Shown: positions 6,898 to 14,564, counted from the stretch's first letter. The stretch: DNA of 14,810 nucleotides from an uncultured Bacteroidia bacterium (GCA_902795785.1 CADBMK010000039.1:1-14810), one strand, 5' to 3'. The notes: generated by a model not told the origin, from the sequence alone. Numbers and translations are program-made.

Positions 6898-8703
6898 TTA
6901 GTCGGACGAAATAGCCTTCAGCTCAGACCTGTATGCGGTAAGGATGCGGGATCTTGACACAAATCCCTTGTATCGTCCGTCGGTGTCGAGGACAGGAAGA
7001 CGCCAGGCTCCGGTTCTGTCGAACTTGTCCATAACGCTGCTCATCCTCTCATCCAGGTAAACGATTGCCACAGGCTGCTCCATAACGTCGGCAACATGGA
7101 GAGACCTGTACAGATCGGCTCTGAAGAGATACTTTCTTATGTGGTCAAGGTCAATCAGACCTTTGAAATAATCATCGTTGTCAACCACCGCCATCACAGC
7201 CGAATCATCCTGGGAGATGATTTTGATGAGGCACTTGAAGTCGTCGTTCTCGTGGACGCGGGGGTACTTGTCCTTGACGATGGACCTGATGTTCAGCAGG
7301 GTCAGGACAGCCTTGTCGTTATCGTGGGTGAGAAGTTCTCCTGAATGTGCGATACGCTTGGTGTAGATGGAGTACTTCTCAAAGAGTCTTGTGGTTCCGA
7401 ATGAGATGGCCGCGGTGATAATCAGCGGGAGGAAGAGTTCATAGCCTCCGGAGATCTCGGCGATAAGGAAGATTGCCGTCATAGGGGCCTGCATGACTCC
7501 GGCCATGAGGGCCGCCATTCCCACCAGGACGAAATTCTGCTCCGGGACCGTGATTCCATAGCCCTCAAACATAAGATTTAGGGTACGAGCCACCACGAAT
7601 CCGGCGATGGCGCCCACGAAAAGCGTAGGTCCGAAGGTTCCTCCAACTCCGCCGCCCGCGTTGGTAAGAGTCATGGAAAAGACCTTGAGGACGAGAACGA
7701 GGAAGAAGAGGGCCGGAACCGCCCACTTTGAATCCCAGAACAGTCCAAGGACGGACGTAGAGGTGAGGTCAATGTCTCCGCCGTTGAGAAGGACTCCGAG
7801 TGAGCCGTAGCCTTCACCGTAAAGCACAGGGAACACGAAAATGAGGATTCCCAGGCCGATTGAGCAGAGTATCCACTTCAGCCAGACGCTGTTCATTTTT
7901 CCTATGCTGTCCTCCAGCCACATCGTGGTCCTGGTGAAATAGAGGCTGAAAAGGCCTCCGAAGATTCCCAGGGCTATGTAGAACGGGATATTCCACATAT
8001 TGAACGGGCTCAGGGTGCACTGGAAAGGAGTGTGAGCCCCCAGGAGGATATAGGACACCACAGTTGCGGACACCGTTGAAATCATCAGCGGCATCATCGT
8101 GGTCATGGAGATGTTGAAAAGCAGGATTTCCAGGGTGAAGAGCACGCCGGCAAGCGGGGCGTTGAAGATGCCCGCCACGGCCGCAGCGGCGCCGCAGCCA
8201 AGAAGCGTGGTCACGTTCTTGTAGGACAGGCCCATATAACTGCCCAGGTTGGAACCTATGGCCGCTCCCGTATAGACGATTGGGGCCTCGGCTCCCACGG
8301 ATCCACCCAGACCGATGGTCACTGAACTGGCAAAAAGCGAAGACCAGGTGTTGTGCGCACGGATATGGGAGTCGTGCTTGCTCACGGCAAGCAGCACCTT
8401 GGTGACGCCGTGTCCGATATTGTCCCGGATGACGTATCTGGTAAAAACAAGAGCCAGCAGCATACCAAGACCAGGATAAACCAGGTAAAGGACATTGCTT
8501 AGCCAGCCCGAACCCACCAGATTGGAGGTGATAAGTTGCTGAATCAGATGAATGACCGTCTTGAGAAGGACGGCCGCAAGACCCGCAATCACGCCTACGA
8601 TAAGTGAGAGCACAATCATCTCGTGGTCCTCGGAAAGTCTTCCGAGGAATCTGCGCACCGGGCGGAACGCATTGTAGACGCCGTTATTGAGGTCATTATT
8701 CAT
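6898..8703 (-). CDS. ClC-family chloride channel/transporter with two CBS domains
   Basis: A 601-residue membrane protein. The voltage-gated ClC fold spans about 27-445: GHGVTK at 97-102 in place of GSGIP; GGSVGAEAPIVYTGAA at 133-148, where Glu139 is the gating (outer) glutamate; FNAPLAG at 180-186; and GGTFGPTLFVGA at 354-365. Two CBS domains, which often bind adenine nucleotides, follow (about 472-530 and 536-597). At the position of the inner proton glutamate of E. coli ClC-ec1 (second E of FIIEEM) this protein has Ile193 (FTLEIL), so it could be a passive anion channel or an atypical exchanger. I chose the start at 8703 (MNNDLNNG); the frame stays open for ten more codons upstream, but these cross the -7 box. 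The first codon lies only 7 bases after that box, so the transcript would be nearly leaderless. First gene of the ClC-tex-EamA unit. Confidence 0.9.
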   Translation of the reverse strand: MNNDLNNGVYNAFRPVRRFLGRLSEDHEMIVLSLIVGVIAGLAAVLLKTVIHLIQQLITSNLVGSGWLSNVLYLVYPGLGMLLALVFTRYVIRDNIGHGVTKVLLAVSKHDSHIRAHNTWSSLFASSVTIGLGGSVGAEAPIVYTGAAIGSNLGSYMGLSYKNVTTLLGCGAAAAVAGIFNAPLAGVLFTLEILLFNISMTTMMPLMISTVSATVVSYILLGAHTPFQCTLSPFNMWNIPFYIALGIFGGLFSLYFTRTTMWLEDSIGKMNSVWLKWILCSIGLGILIFVFPVLYGEGYGSLGVLLNGGDIDLTSTSVLGLFWDSKWAVPALFFLVLVLKVFSMTLTNAGGGVGGTFGPTLFVGAIAGFVVARTLNLMFEGYGITVPEQNFVLVGMAALMAGVMQAPMTAIFLIAEISGGYELFLPLIITAAISFGTTRLFEKYSIYTKRIAHSGELLTHDNDKAVLTLLNIRSIVKDKYPRVHENDDFKCLIKIISQDDSAVMAVVDNDDYFKGLIDLDHIRKYLFRADLYRSLHVADVMEQPVAIVYLDERMSSVMDKFDRTGAWRLPVLDTDGRYKGFVSRSRILTAYRSELKAISSD

Positions 8704-8710
8704 AAGTATG

Positions 8711-8718
8711 CAAATATA
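8711..8718 (-). promoter_or_regulatory. -7 box of the ClC-tex-EamA operon
   Basis: The minus strand reads TATATTTG, a full TAnnTTTG match, directly after the T-run of the upstream terminator and 7 bases before the ClC start codon. A -33 TTTG at normal spacing is not present; the terminator stem occupies that position. Confidence 0.55.
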
Positions 8719-8720
8719 AT

Positions 8721-8748
8721 AAAAAAAGGCCACGGAAAAACCGCAGCC
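8721..8748 (-). terminator. Intrinsic terminator after the small acidic-tail protein gene
   Basis: On the minus strand GGCTGCGG pairs with CCGTGGCC (arms 8741-8748 and 8728-8735, eight pairs with two G-U wobbles) around a five-T loop, followed by seven T (8721-8727). It lies 22 bases past the stop codon at 8771 and separates ygiQ plus the small gene from the ClC operon. Confidence 0.8.
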
Positions 8749-8770
8749 TATAGTTCATTCGGCCTGGAGT

Positions 8771-9124
8771 TTACTCGGCTGAATCGTCACCGTCGCTGTA
8801 CTGTGCGATGTTGTCGTCAGGAAGGGCGTTTCCGTCGTCCGCTCCCTCTGCTGGTGCAGTTCCGTCCTCTCCATCTTCGTCCTCGCCTTCAAGCCATCTG
8901 TCGATGTCTTCAGCATCGTCAACCTTGACTTTGATCTTTACGAGGTATATTGCATCTTCGATTTCGATTGTAACGGCGTAAAAACATGATCCGTCCGGCT
9001 TCGGATACTTAACAAGATCCGAAAGATAGTCACTGAATCCCTTAGGGTACTTCTCGTTGAAGGCTGCAAGGACTTCAGGCGACATATTCTCATAGCTAAT
9101 TACATGTCTTTTCTTCTGCTCCAT
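8771..9124 (-). CDS. Conserved small protein with acidic C-terminal tail, function unknown
   Basis: A 117-residue protein with two parts. Residues 1-75 look like a small folded alpha/beta domain: a helical stretch (MSPEVLAAFNEKYP at 14-27, then GFSDYLSDL at 29-37), followed by two strands (GSCFYAVTIEIEDAIYLVKI at 45-64, KVKVDD at 65-70). Residues 78-117 are low-complexity and strongly acidic (many D, E, G, A) and probably disordered. There is no signal peptide or membrane segment, so it should be cytoplasmic. I recall similar unnamed proteins of about this size in other Bacteroidales, with the same HVIxYE...FxxKYPxG start; no function is known to me. It lies 75 bases downstream of ygiQ on the same strand with no clear -7 box between, so it may be read from the ygiQ promoter. 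It ends in a good terminator at 8721-8748. Confidence 0.8.
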   Translation of the reverse strand: MEQKKRHVISYENMSPEVLAAFNEKYPKGFSDYLSDLVKYPKPDGSCFYAVTIEIEDAIYLVKIKVKVDDAEDIDRWLEGEDEDGEDGTAPAEGADDGNALPDDNIAQYSDGDDSAE

Positions 9125-9199
9125 ATTATACGACTCTGTTTTATTCTATTCAATGTTATTGGTAATATCGATCCCTTAAATTGCGGTGCAATATTAATG

Positions 9200-10927
9200 C
9201 TATTTTTTGAAAAAAAATGATTTCTGTCTTTTTTTCTTTTCAGGGTCTCTTTCCACAAATACCGGCGTCATATCACGAGGGTCCAGACCGGTGTAGAACA
9301 TCACCGAGGAAGTGGTCATAGGAGTAGGCGTGAAATCCTGAACCTGGTCCATCCAGATACCCTTCAAGGCCGGGTTGCGGGAGAGTCTTTCCATATCCTG
9401 CATCATACATCCAGGATGGGAGGATATGAAGTATGGAACCAGCTCGGTGTGGGTGCCCGCCTCCCTGTTGACCTTGTCGAATTCATATCTGAGGCGCTCG
9501 AAAAGGCGGAATGACGGCTTTGCCATCTTCTGAAGGACGTGGTCCTCCGTGTGCTCCGGGGCCACCTTCAGACGGCCGGAGGTATGCTTGAGGACGAGTT
9601 CCCTGAAGTACGGACGGCAGGTGTCGTTTACGAACCCGTTCTCGTCAAGGAAGAGGTCGTAACGGATACCGCTGCCGATATATGAATGGCGGATGCCCTT
9701 GACGGCGTCCACCTGGTGATACAGGTTGAGGACTCTCTTGTGGGAACGGTCGAGGTTCGGACAGGGAGCCGGGAAGAGGCAGGATTTGCGGCGGCATTTG
9801 TCACAGAGTTCCAGGTTCTTGCCGTGCATTCCGTACATATTGGCAGTAGGCGCGCCGAGGTCGGAGATATTGCCGGCAAATCCGGGGAGTTTCAGAAGGG
9901 CCTTGGCCTCCCTGACGATGGAGTTCTCGCTGCGGGACGAGATGAACTTGCCCTGATGCGCCGCGATAGTGCAGAAATTGCAGCCTCCGAAGCAGCCCCT
10001 GTGGGTATTGATCGAGAATTTGATCATATCGTACGCCGGTATGCGCTTTCCCTTGTAACGCGGATGAGGCAGTTTTGTGAACGGCAGGTCCCAGAAGGAG
10101 TCCATCTCGGCCTCCGTGGCAGGAGGAAGAGGAGGATTAATCTGGACATATCCGTCACCGACCGGCTCGACGATGGTGTCCGGATGCATCATATTGGCGT
10201 GCGTCTCAATCAGATGGAAGTTCTCGGCAAAGGCGCGTCCGTTCCTGCGGCACTCCTCGTAGGAATGAAGAAGAAGGACTCCGTCCCTGACCTTGGGCTT
10301 TCCCGTCATCTTGAAGGCTATCTGCCTGATGCGGTGAATCTGATGAGGACTCCAGCCGGCCTCGATGGCGCGGGTGAGTTCAATCATCGTCCTCTCCCCC
10401 ATTCCGTAATTGAGATAGTCGGCAGGACAGGTCTCAAGGATGGACGGCATCAGCTGGTCCTTCCAGTAGTCGTAATGGGTAAGACGACGGAGCGACGCCT
10501 CCACGCCTCCGATGATTACGGGGACGTCAGGATAAAGTTCCTTTAGAATCTTGGTATAGACGGTGCAGGCATAGTCAGGACGCTGACCGGCCTTGCCTTC
10601 AGGAGTATAGGCATCGTCATGGCGAAGACGGCGTGAAGCGGTGTAGTGATTGACCATCGAGTCCATGGCACCGGCGTTCACCGCAAAGTACAGGCGCGGG
10701 GCCCCGAGTTTCTTGAAGTCCCTCAGGTCATCCCTCCAGTTTGGCTGGGGAATAACCGCCACCCTATAGCCGAATTTCTGCAAATACCTTGATATACATG
10801 CAGTTCCGAAACTCGGATGATCGACAAAGGCATCGCCCGTGAAAAATATCACGTCGATGTAGTCCCACCCGAGGGCTTCGACTTCCTTCTTGGAAGTCGG
10901 AAACATATAATTATTCTCGTTCTGCAT
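9200..10927 (-). CDS. ygiQ: YgiQ-family radical SAM protein
   Basis: A 575-residue protein of the YgiQ (UPF0313) family. The N-terminal domain (about 10-200) has TGDAFVDHPSFG at 30-41, QPNWRDDLRDFKKLG at 61-75 and GGVEASLRRLTHYDYW at 140-155. The radical SAM core starts near 303 with the 4Fe-4S motif CFGGCNFC (Cys312, 316, 319). A second cysteine group follows, Cys375, 378, 383 and 389, which recurs in this family as far as I recall and might hold another cluster. The reaction is not known. Longer members such as E. coli YgiQ (about 739 residues) have an extra C-terminal region that is largely absent here: the protein stops soon after TGLDP (546-550), in a lysine-rich tail coded by homopolymer runs. 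The start at 10927 lies 8 bases after a -7 box; Met8 is a possible alternative start. Likely co-transcribed with the small gene downstream. Confidence 0.93.
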   Translation of the reverse strand: MQNENNYMFPTSKKEVEALGWDYIDVIFFTGDAFVDHPSFGTACISRYLQKFGYRVAVIPQPNWRDDLRDFKKLGAPRLYFAVNAGAMDSMVNHYTASRRLRHDDAYTPEGKAGQRPDYACTVYTKILKELYPDVPVIIGGVEASLRRLTHYDYWKDQLMPSILETCPADYLNYGMGERTMIELTRAIEAGWSPHQIHRIRQIAFKMTGKPKVRDGVLLLHSYEECRRNGRAFAENFHLIETHANMMHPDTIVEPVGDGYVQINPPLPPATEAEMDSFWDLPFTKLPHPRYKGKRIPAYDMIKFSINTHRGCFGGCNFCTIAAHQGKFISSRSENSIVREAKALLKLPGFAGNISDLGAPTANMYGMHGKNLELCDKCRRKSCLFPAPCPNLDRSHKRVLNLYHQVDAVKGIRHSYIGSGIRYDLFLDENGFVNDTCRPYFRELVLKHTSGRLKVAPEHTEDHVLQKMAKPSFRLFERLRYEFDKVNREAGTHTELVPYFISSHPGCMMQDMERLSRNPALKGIWMDQVQDFTPTPMTTSSVMFYTGLDPRDMTPVFVERDPEKKKRQKSFFFKK

Positions 10928-10935
10928 TTACGGGG

Positions 10936-10943
10936 CAAATATA
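10936..10943 (-). promoter_or_regulatory. -7 box of the ygiQ promoter
   Basis: The minus strand reads TATATTTG, a perfect TAnnTTTG match, 8 bases before the ygiQ ATG at 10927. The leader would be only a few bases unless translation starts at Met8 (codon 10904-10906). Confidence 0.55.
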
Positions 10944-10954
10944 AAGAATAATAT

Positions 10955-10962
10955 TATCTTTA
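10955..10962 (+). promoter_or_regulatory. Possible -7 box for the WG-repeat gene
   Basis: TATCTTTA on the plus strand matches seven of eight positions of TAnnTTTG and sits 38 bases before the ATG at 11001. No -33 TTTG is visible at the right spacing, so this call is weak. Confidence 0.35.
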
Positions 10963-11000
10963 TGCGTTTCATTCACCACATCGGACACAATTAGTTCACC

Positions 11001-12797
11001 ATGAAAAAAATATTTATCGCAATCGCGGCCCTGTCACTGGTTTTTCAGGTATCGCAAGCCCAGGACTTAAAGCCACACAAGGACAAAGTCACAAAGAAGT
11101 ACGGTTACATTGACAAGAACAAGAATTTTGTAATCGCCCCAAAATTCGATGACGCCCACAAGTTCAAGGACGGACGCGCCATCGTAGAACTTAACAAACT
11201 CGAAGGCGTCATTGACGAAGGCGGCAACATCGTAGTTCCTATTTCAAACACCGATATCGAGCTGGACAAGAAAAGAGGCGTCATTTGCTACAAGCCGTCC
11301 CTTCTCTGGGGCGTCTGTGACTGGAACGGAGACCGTCTCATTGAGCCAACCTACTACTCGGCTCCTGACTTTATGAGCAACGGTGAAGCAATTGTCACCG
11401 ATCCGGCGATGAAACTCAAGGGAGTCATAACAAAGACCGGCCAGGAAGTGGTTCCTTGCCAGTTCCTCGGCATCAAAAGGAACGGCAACGGCTACAGATG
11501 CCTTTCAGTGATGATGGGCGAAGTGGATTACGACGCCAACCTTACGGAAAGGTCACTCGGTGCTCCCCTCGGAGCAGTCCAGCCATACTGGACGGGCGGA
11601 GACGACGCCATTGCAATAGCATACGGCCACCTTGGTATCGGAGAGAGAAGATACCGCAACTCCATCCGCAGCGCAAGTTTCAGGTCCACCTACAGGGTTA
11701 ACTGCACGGACCTCATAGCAGCGGACGGCAATCCTGTGGAATGGGGAAACGGCAGATTCGTCAGACTCTTCCTCGACTATGACGACGAGGGCCATCAGGG
11801 ATCTATGCAGTTTGACGGCAACCGTTATACAGTAAAGGCCGAGCTCTGCGATAAATACGGAGAGAGAGTGGCTCTTGTAAGCCAGTGGGGCTCATTCACC
11901 GGCATCTGCAACGAGGGCTTCATCTACCGCGCCGAGGACACCAGGGACTGGATAATCCTTGCCGACATCAACGCCATCGACACTGAAGCATATGCTATTA
12001 ACCTTGGCGGCTACCGCGAACTTCGCAGGGACGGCAGCCTCCAGAGCGGACTCAACCTCTCTTCACACGAGATGGCCAAGCTTTCCAACTGGAAATCCAT
12101 GCGCGCGCTTCAGGAAGATATCCTCCTTCAGGAGAACGCAGGCCTGGGTTCATACCAGCCAATGGACATTAGGGACGTCAGGGGCATGTCAGTGGCCGAG
12201 AAATTCTCCCGCAAGAGCGCATTCCTCAATTCAAGATACTACATTGAGAACGTGGCTCTGTACAGGAACATCACCGGAGTGGACGGACACTATGACATCC
12301 GCCTCGAGAACGAGCCGCTCAGCATAACTTTCGAAGACAACTACACCGGATACGGAGTACGCACCAAAAAGACCGAAACCATCTTCTTCGGCCAGGCAAA
12401 CGACAGATATATCAAGATCAACCTCATTCCTGAAAAGATCAACAGGAGCAAGTATATCTCAGACCCTTACAAGTACGAGGGAATCTGGGACGACAGGTAC
12501 AACTCAGACTACGGATTCAGGCTCGTGCTCACCCTCAACGAGGCTGACGGCACATACGTCCGCACTCTCGGCGAGGCCAGGAGAATCACCTTTGCCTGCT
12601 ACGAGTTCCTCGTGATTGACGAACTCCACCTTGTACTTTCACACATGCCGATTACAAACCTCGTCAGGAACGGTAAGATTCACTATGACCTCAACGGGCC
12701 ATACAGAAATACCTTCTCGAACTACGAGAAGGTATTCTATGGAAGCAAGGGAGCCGCTGTCACTCCGTACAGGAGCAACGCTTCAGGCCGCCACTAG
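11001..12797 (+). CDS. Secreted WG-repeat protein with unrecognised C-terminal region
   Basis: A 598-residue protein with a clear signal peptide: KK at 2-3, a hydrophobic core to about 16, and a likely signal peptidase I site after QVSQA (20). No lipobox cysteine is seen, so it is periplasmic or exported and not a lipoprotein. Residues 33-170 hold four WG (KWG) repeats, at about 33-62, 66-97, 101-132 and 138-170, each of the form G-hydrophobic-D/T-x-x-G/N-x-x-hydrophobic-x-P; LLWGVCDWNG (101-110) is the most typical. A fifth, degenerate copy may lie at 173-190. WG repeats form beta hairpins that usually mediate binding. Residues about 190-598 match no family I recognise. They look beta-rich with many Tyr/Asp/Asn, and the last 200 residues (ENVALYRNITG at 416-426, YEGIWDDRYNSDYGFRLVLTL at 492-512) may be a separate domain. 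Its stop shares a CTAG with the murF stop. Probably monocistronic. Confidence 0.85.
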   Translation: MKKIFIAIAALSLVFQVSQAQDLKPHKDKVTKKYGYIDKNKNFVIAPKFDDAHKFKDGRAIVELNKLEGVIDEGGNIVVPISNTDIELDKKRGVICYKPSLLWGVCDWNGDRLIEPTYYSAPDFMSNGEAIVTDPAMKLKGVITKTGQEVVPCQFLGIKRNGNGYRCLSVMMGEVDYDANLTERSLGAPLGAVQPYWTGGDDAIAIAYGHLGIGERRYRNSIRSASFRSTYRVNCTDLIAADGNPVEWGNGRFVRLFLDYDDEGHQGSMQFDGNRYTVKAELCDKYGERVALVSQWGSFTGICNEGFIYRAEDTRDWIILADINAIDTEAYAINLGGYRELRRDGSLQSGLNLSSHEMAKLSNWKSMRALQEDILLQENAGLGSYQPMDIRDVRGMSVAEKFSRKSAFLNSRYYIENVALYRNITGVDGHYDIRLENEPLSITFEDNYTGYGVRTKKTETIFFGQANDRYIKINLIPEKINRSKYISDPYKYEGIWDDRYNSDYGFRLVLTLNEADGTYVRTLGEARRITFACYEFLVIDELHLVLSHMPITNLVRNGKIHYDLNGPYRNTFSNYEKVFYGSKGAAVTPYRSNASGRH

Positions 12798-14101
12798 AGT
12801 TCAGGAATTGTCCTTTCCATCTGGATTCCGCGTGAGCCCTTGATAAGAATCACGGCTCCGCTGACCGGATTGGATTTGAGCCAGGAGGCAAGATCCTCCG
12901 AAGAATTGAAAGAGAGAACGTTTTCCGCGTTCTCTTTTTTCATTTCCCTGAGGGCCTTCTTGAACTCCTCTCCTACGAAGCAGATACGTGCGCCGGTGGC
13001 GATTGCCTTTGTGGCGATTGCAATATGCTCCCTGAGGGAATCCTCTCCGAGTTCACGCATATCGCCAAGAAGGGCCACCTTATTGTCTGATTCAACAAGG
13101 GAGAAGTTGTCGAGGGCCGCACCCATACTTGAAGGATTGGCGTTGTAGGCGTCCACGATGAGGGTGTTGCGCACTGTCTTTGTCATCTGGGAGCGGTTGT
13201 TGCTCGGGACATAGGCCGCGATTGCTTCAAGGGCCGCGTCAAGGCTGACTCCATAGTGACGTCCCACTGCAATAGCCGCACGTACATTATTGGAGTTGTA
13301 TGAGCCTACAAGATGGGTCCTGAGAATCCTGCCTTCAATCTTCATCGTAAGGAACGGATTATCGGCCGAAGTCGGAAGAATCTCGTAAGGGACTCCGTAG
13401 GCCTCGGTCCTGAGGGCCTTCCTCTCAGAGGCCATCTTCATAAGGATAGGATCCTCGTCATTGACAAGGGCAATGCCATCGTGAGCGGCAAGGAAGTCAT
13501 AGAGTTGTCCCTTGGCCTTCTGCACGCCTTCAAACGAGCCGAAGCCCAAAAGATGGGCCTTGCCGACGTTGGTGATGAGGCCGCACACAGGCTCCACCAC
13601 GGTCACGAGATGCTTGATGTCGTCAGGATGGTTGGCGCCCATTTCCACCACGGCAATCTCGGTCTCGGCCGGATCTATCCTAAGGAGGGTCATCGGGACG
13701 CCGATATCGTTGTTAAGGTTGCCCGCAGTAGCGGCCACCTTGTATTTGCTGGCCAGGACAGCCTTGATGAGTTCTTTTGTGGTGGTCTTTCCGTTGGTTC
13801 CGGTAAGACCGAAGACAGGCACGCTGAGATGCCTTCTGTGACAGTTAGCGAGGTCTTTCAGGGCCTGAAGCGTATCGGGGACAACTATGATTCGCTTGTC
13901 CCCGACAGTTGCAGCTTCAGAATCCGCATTGACCATCGCGTATGCCGCACCGGCCTCGAGAGCCTTGAGCGCATACAGATTGCCGTCAAAATTTTCACCC
14001 TTGAGGGCGATGAAAAGTTCGCCGCCGCTGATGGTGCGGCTGTCAGTTGTGAATTTCCTTCCGAGAGAAAGGAAAATCTCATAAATTTCTTCTGTTGTCA
14101 T
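12794..14101 (-). CDS. murF: UDP-N-acetylmuramoyl-tripeptide--D-alanyl-D-alanine ligase
   Basis: A 435-residue Mur ligase that adds D-Ala-D-Ala to UDP-MurNAc-tripeptide using ATP, the last cytoplasmic step of the peptidoglycan precursor. The N-terminal substrate domain (1-90) shows FTTDSRTISGGELFIALKGE (17-36). The central ATPase domain begins with the P-loop GLTGTNGKTTTKE (98-110), followed by AGNLNNDIGVPMT (126-138), VVEMGANHPDDI (151-162) and NVGKAHL (178-184). The C-terminal domain has NNRSQ (301-305), DAYNANPSSM (317-326), LLGDMRELG (344-352) and IKGSRG (420-425). Length and motifs are normal for MurF, so it should be active. It begins three bases after the dut stop (lptF/G-dut-murF order). 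Its stop overlaps the stop of the convergent WG gene by four bases (CTAG, 12794-12797), and it carries that gene's terminator on its antisense strand. Confidence 0.95.
   Translation of the reverse strand: MTTEEIYEIFLSLGRKFTTDSRTISGGELFIALKGENFDGNLYALKALEAGAAYAMVNADSEAATVGDKRIIVVPDTLQALKDLANCHRRHLSVPVFGLTGTNGKTTTKELIKAVLASKYKVAATAGNLNNDIGVPMTLLRIDPAETEIAVVEMGANHPDDIKHLVTVVEPVCGLITNVGKAHLLGFGSFEGVQKAKGQLYDFLAAHDGIALVNDEDPILMKMASERKALRTEAYGVPYEILPTSADNPFLTMKIEGRILRTHLVGSYNSNNVRAAIAVGRHYGVSLDAALEAIAAYVPSNNRSQMTKTVRNTLIVDAYNANPSSMGAALDNFSLVESDNKVALLGDMRELGEDSLREHIAIATKAIATGARICFVGEEFKKALREMKKENAENVLSFNSSEDLASWLKSNPVSGAVILIKGSRGIQMERTIPEL
12909..12940 (+). terminator. Intrinsic terminator of the WG-repeat gene, inside murF
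   Basis: The arms 12909-12920 and 12928-12939 pair over 12 bases with one G-U wobble (core AGAGAACG/CGTTCTCT), with a 7-base loop and a run of T ending the right arm (12935-12940). It lies about 110 bases past the WG-gene stop, on the strand antisense to murF, whose codons for about residues 386-396 it occupies. In the murF direction the stem is followed by a poorer T-run, so plus-strand use is favoured. Confidence 0.6.
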
Positions 14102-14104
14102 TTA

Positions 14105-14536
14105 TTATTTGCCTGTACTGCCGAAGCCGCCTTCTCCCCTTTCGGTTTCATCGAGGACGCTGACTTCGTGCCATTCGGCCTTCTCGTATTTGGCGATTAC
14201 CATCTGTGCGATGCGGTCGCCCGGCTTTACGAGATAAGGCTCATTTGAAAGATTCACAAGAATAACCTTGATCTCTCCCCTGTAGTCGGCATCGATCGTG
14301 CCCGGCGTATTGAGGACAGTGATTCCGGACTTGGCAGCGAGACCGCTTCTTGGACGGATCTGCGCCTCCGTTCCTTCCGGAAGAGCAATAGAAAGACCTG
14401 TCGGGATTATCGCCCTCCCGAGGGGCAGGATAGTAACCGGTGAATCAACATTCGCCTTGAGGTCCATTCCGGCAGATGATGTGGTTGCATACTCCGGAAG
14501 TCTGTGATTGGACTTGTTTACAATTTTAACTTTCAT
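14105..14536 (-). CDS. dut: Deoxyuridine 5'-triphosphate nucleotidohydrolase (dUTPase)
   Basis: A 143-residue trimeric-type dUTPase, which hydrolyses dUTP to dUMP and pyrophosphate, keeping uracil out of DNA and feeding thymidylate synthesis. All five motifs are present in order: SAGMDL (21-26), RPRSGLA (61-67), NTPGTIDADYRGEI (76-89, with catalytic Asp82 and substrate-stacking Tyr85), PGDRIAQ (105-111), and the glycine-rich C-terminal arm RGEGGFGSTG (133-142). I chose the start at 14536 (MKVKIVNKSN), which gives the usual family length. An in-frame ATG 24 codons upstream would put the start inside the end of the preceding permease gene and adds an unrelated N-terminus. It lies 28 bases after the Lpt permease stop and three bases before murF, so all three are probably one transcript. 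Confidence 0.95.
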   Translation of the reverse strand: MKVKIVNKSNHRLPEYATTSSAGMDLKANVDSPVTILPLGRAIIPTGLSIALPEGTEAQIRPRSGLAAKSGITVLNTPGTIDADYRGEIKVILVNLSNEPYLVKPGDRIAQMVIAKYEKAEWHEVSVLDETERGEGGFGSTGK

Positions 14537-14564
14537 TGCTTTAGAGGTATTAGGGTTAGTGATA

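Noticed and set aside
9125..9199. Possible promoter or terminator between ygiQ and the small acidic-tail gene
   Set aside because: There is only a short ATTGC/GCAAT hairpin without a T-run, and no TAnnTTTG match on the minus strand; too weak to call.
9686..10546. Open frame of 286 codons on the plus strand, opposite ygiQ
   Set aside because: It lies wholly antisense to a well-supported radical SAM gene, has no recognisable domain and no promoter; a shadow of biased codons.
13313..14248. Open frame of 311 codons on the plus strand, opposite murF and dut
   Set aside because: It spans the antisense of two certain genes and their junction; its translation resembles no family and is explained by codon bias.
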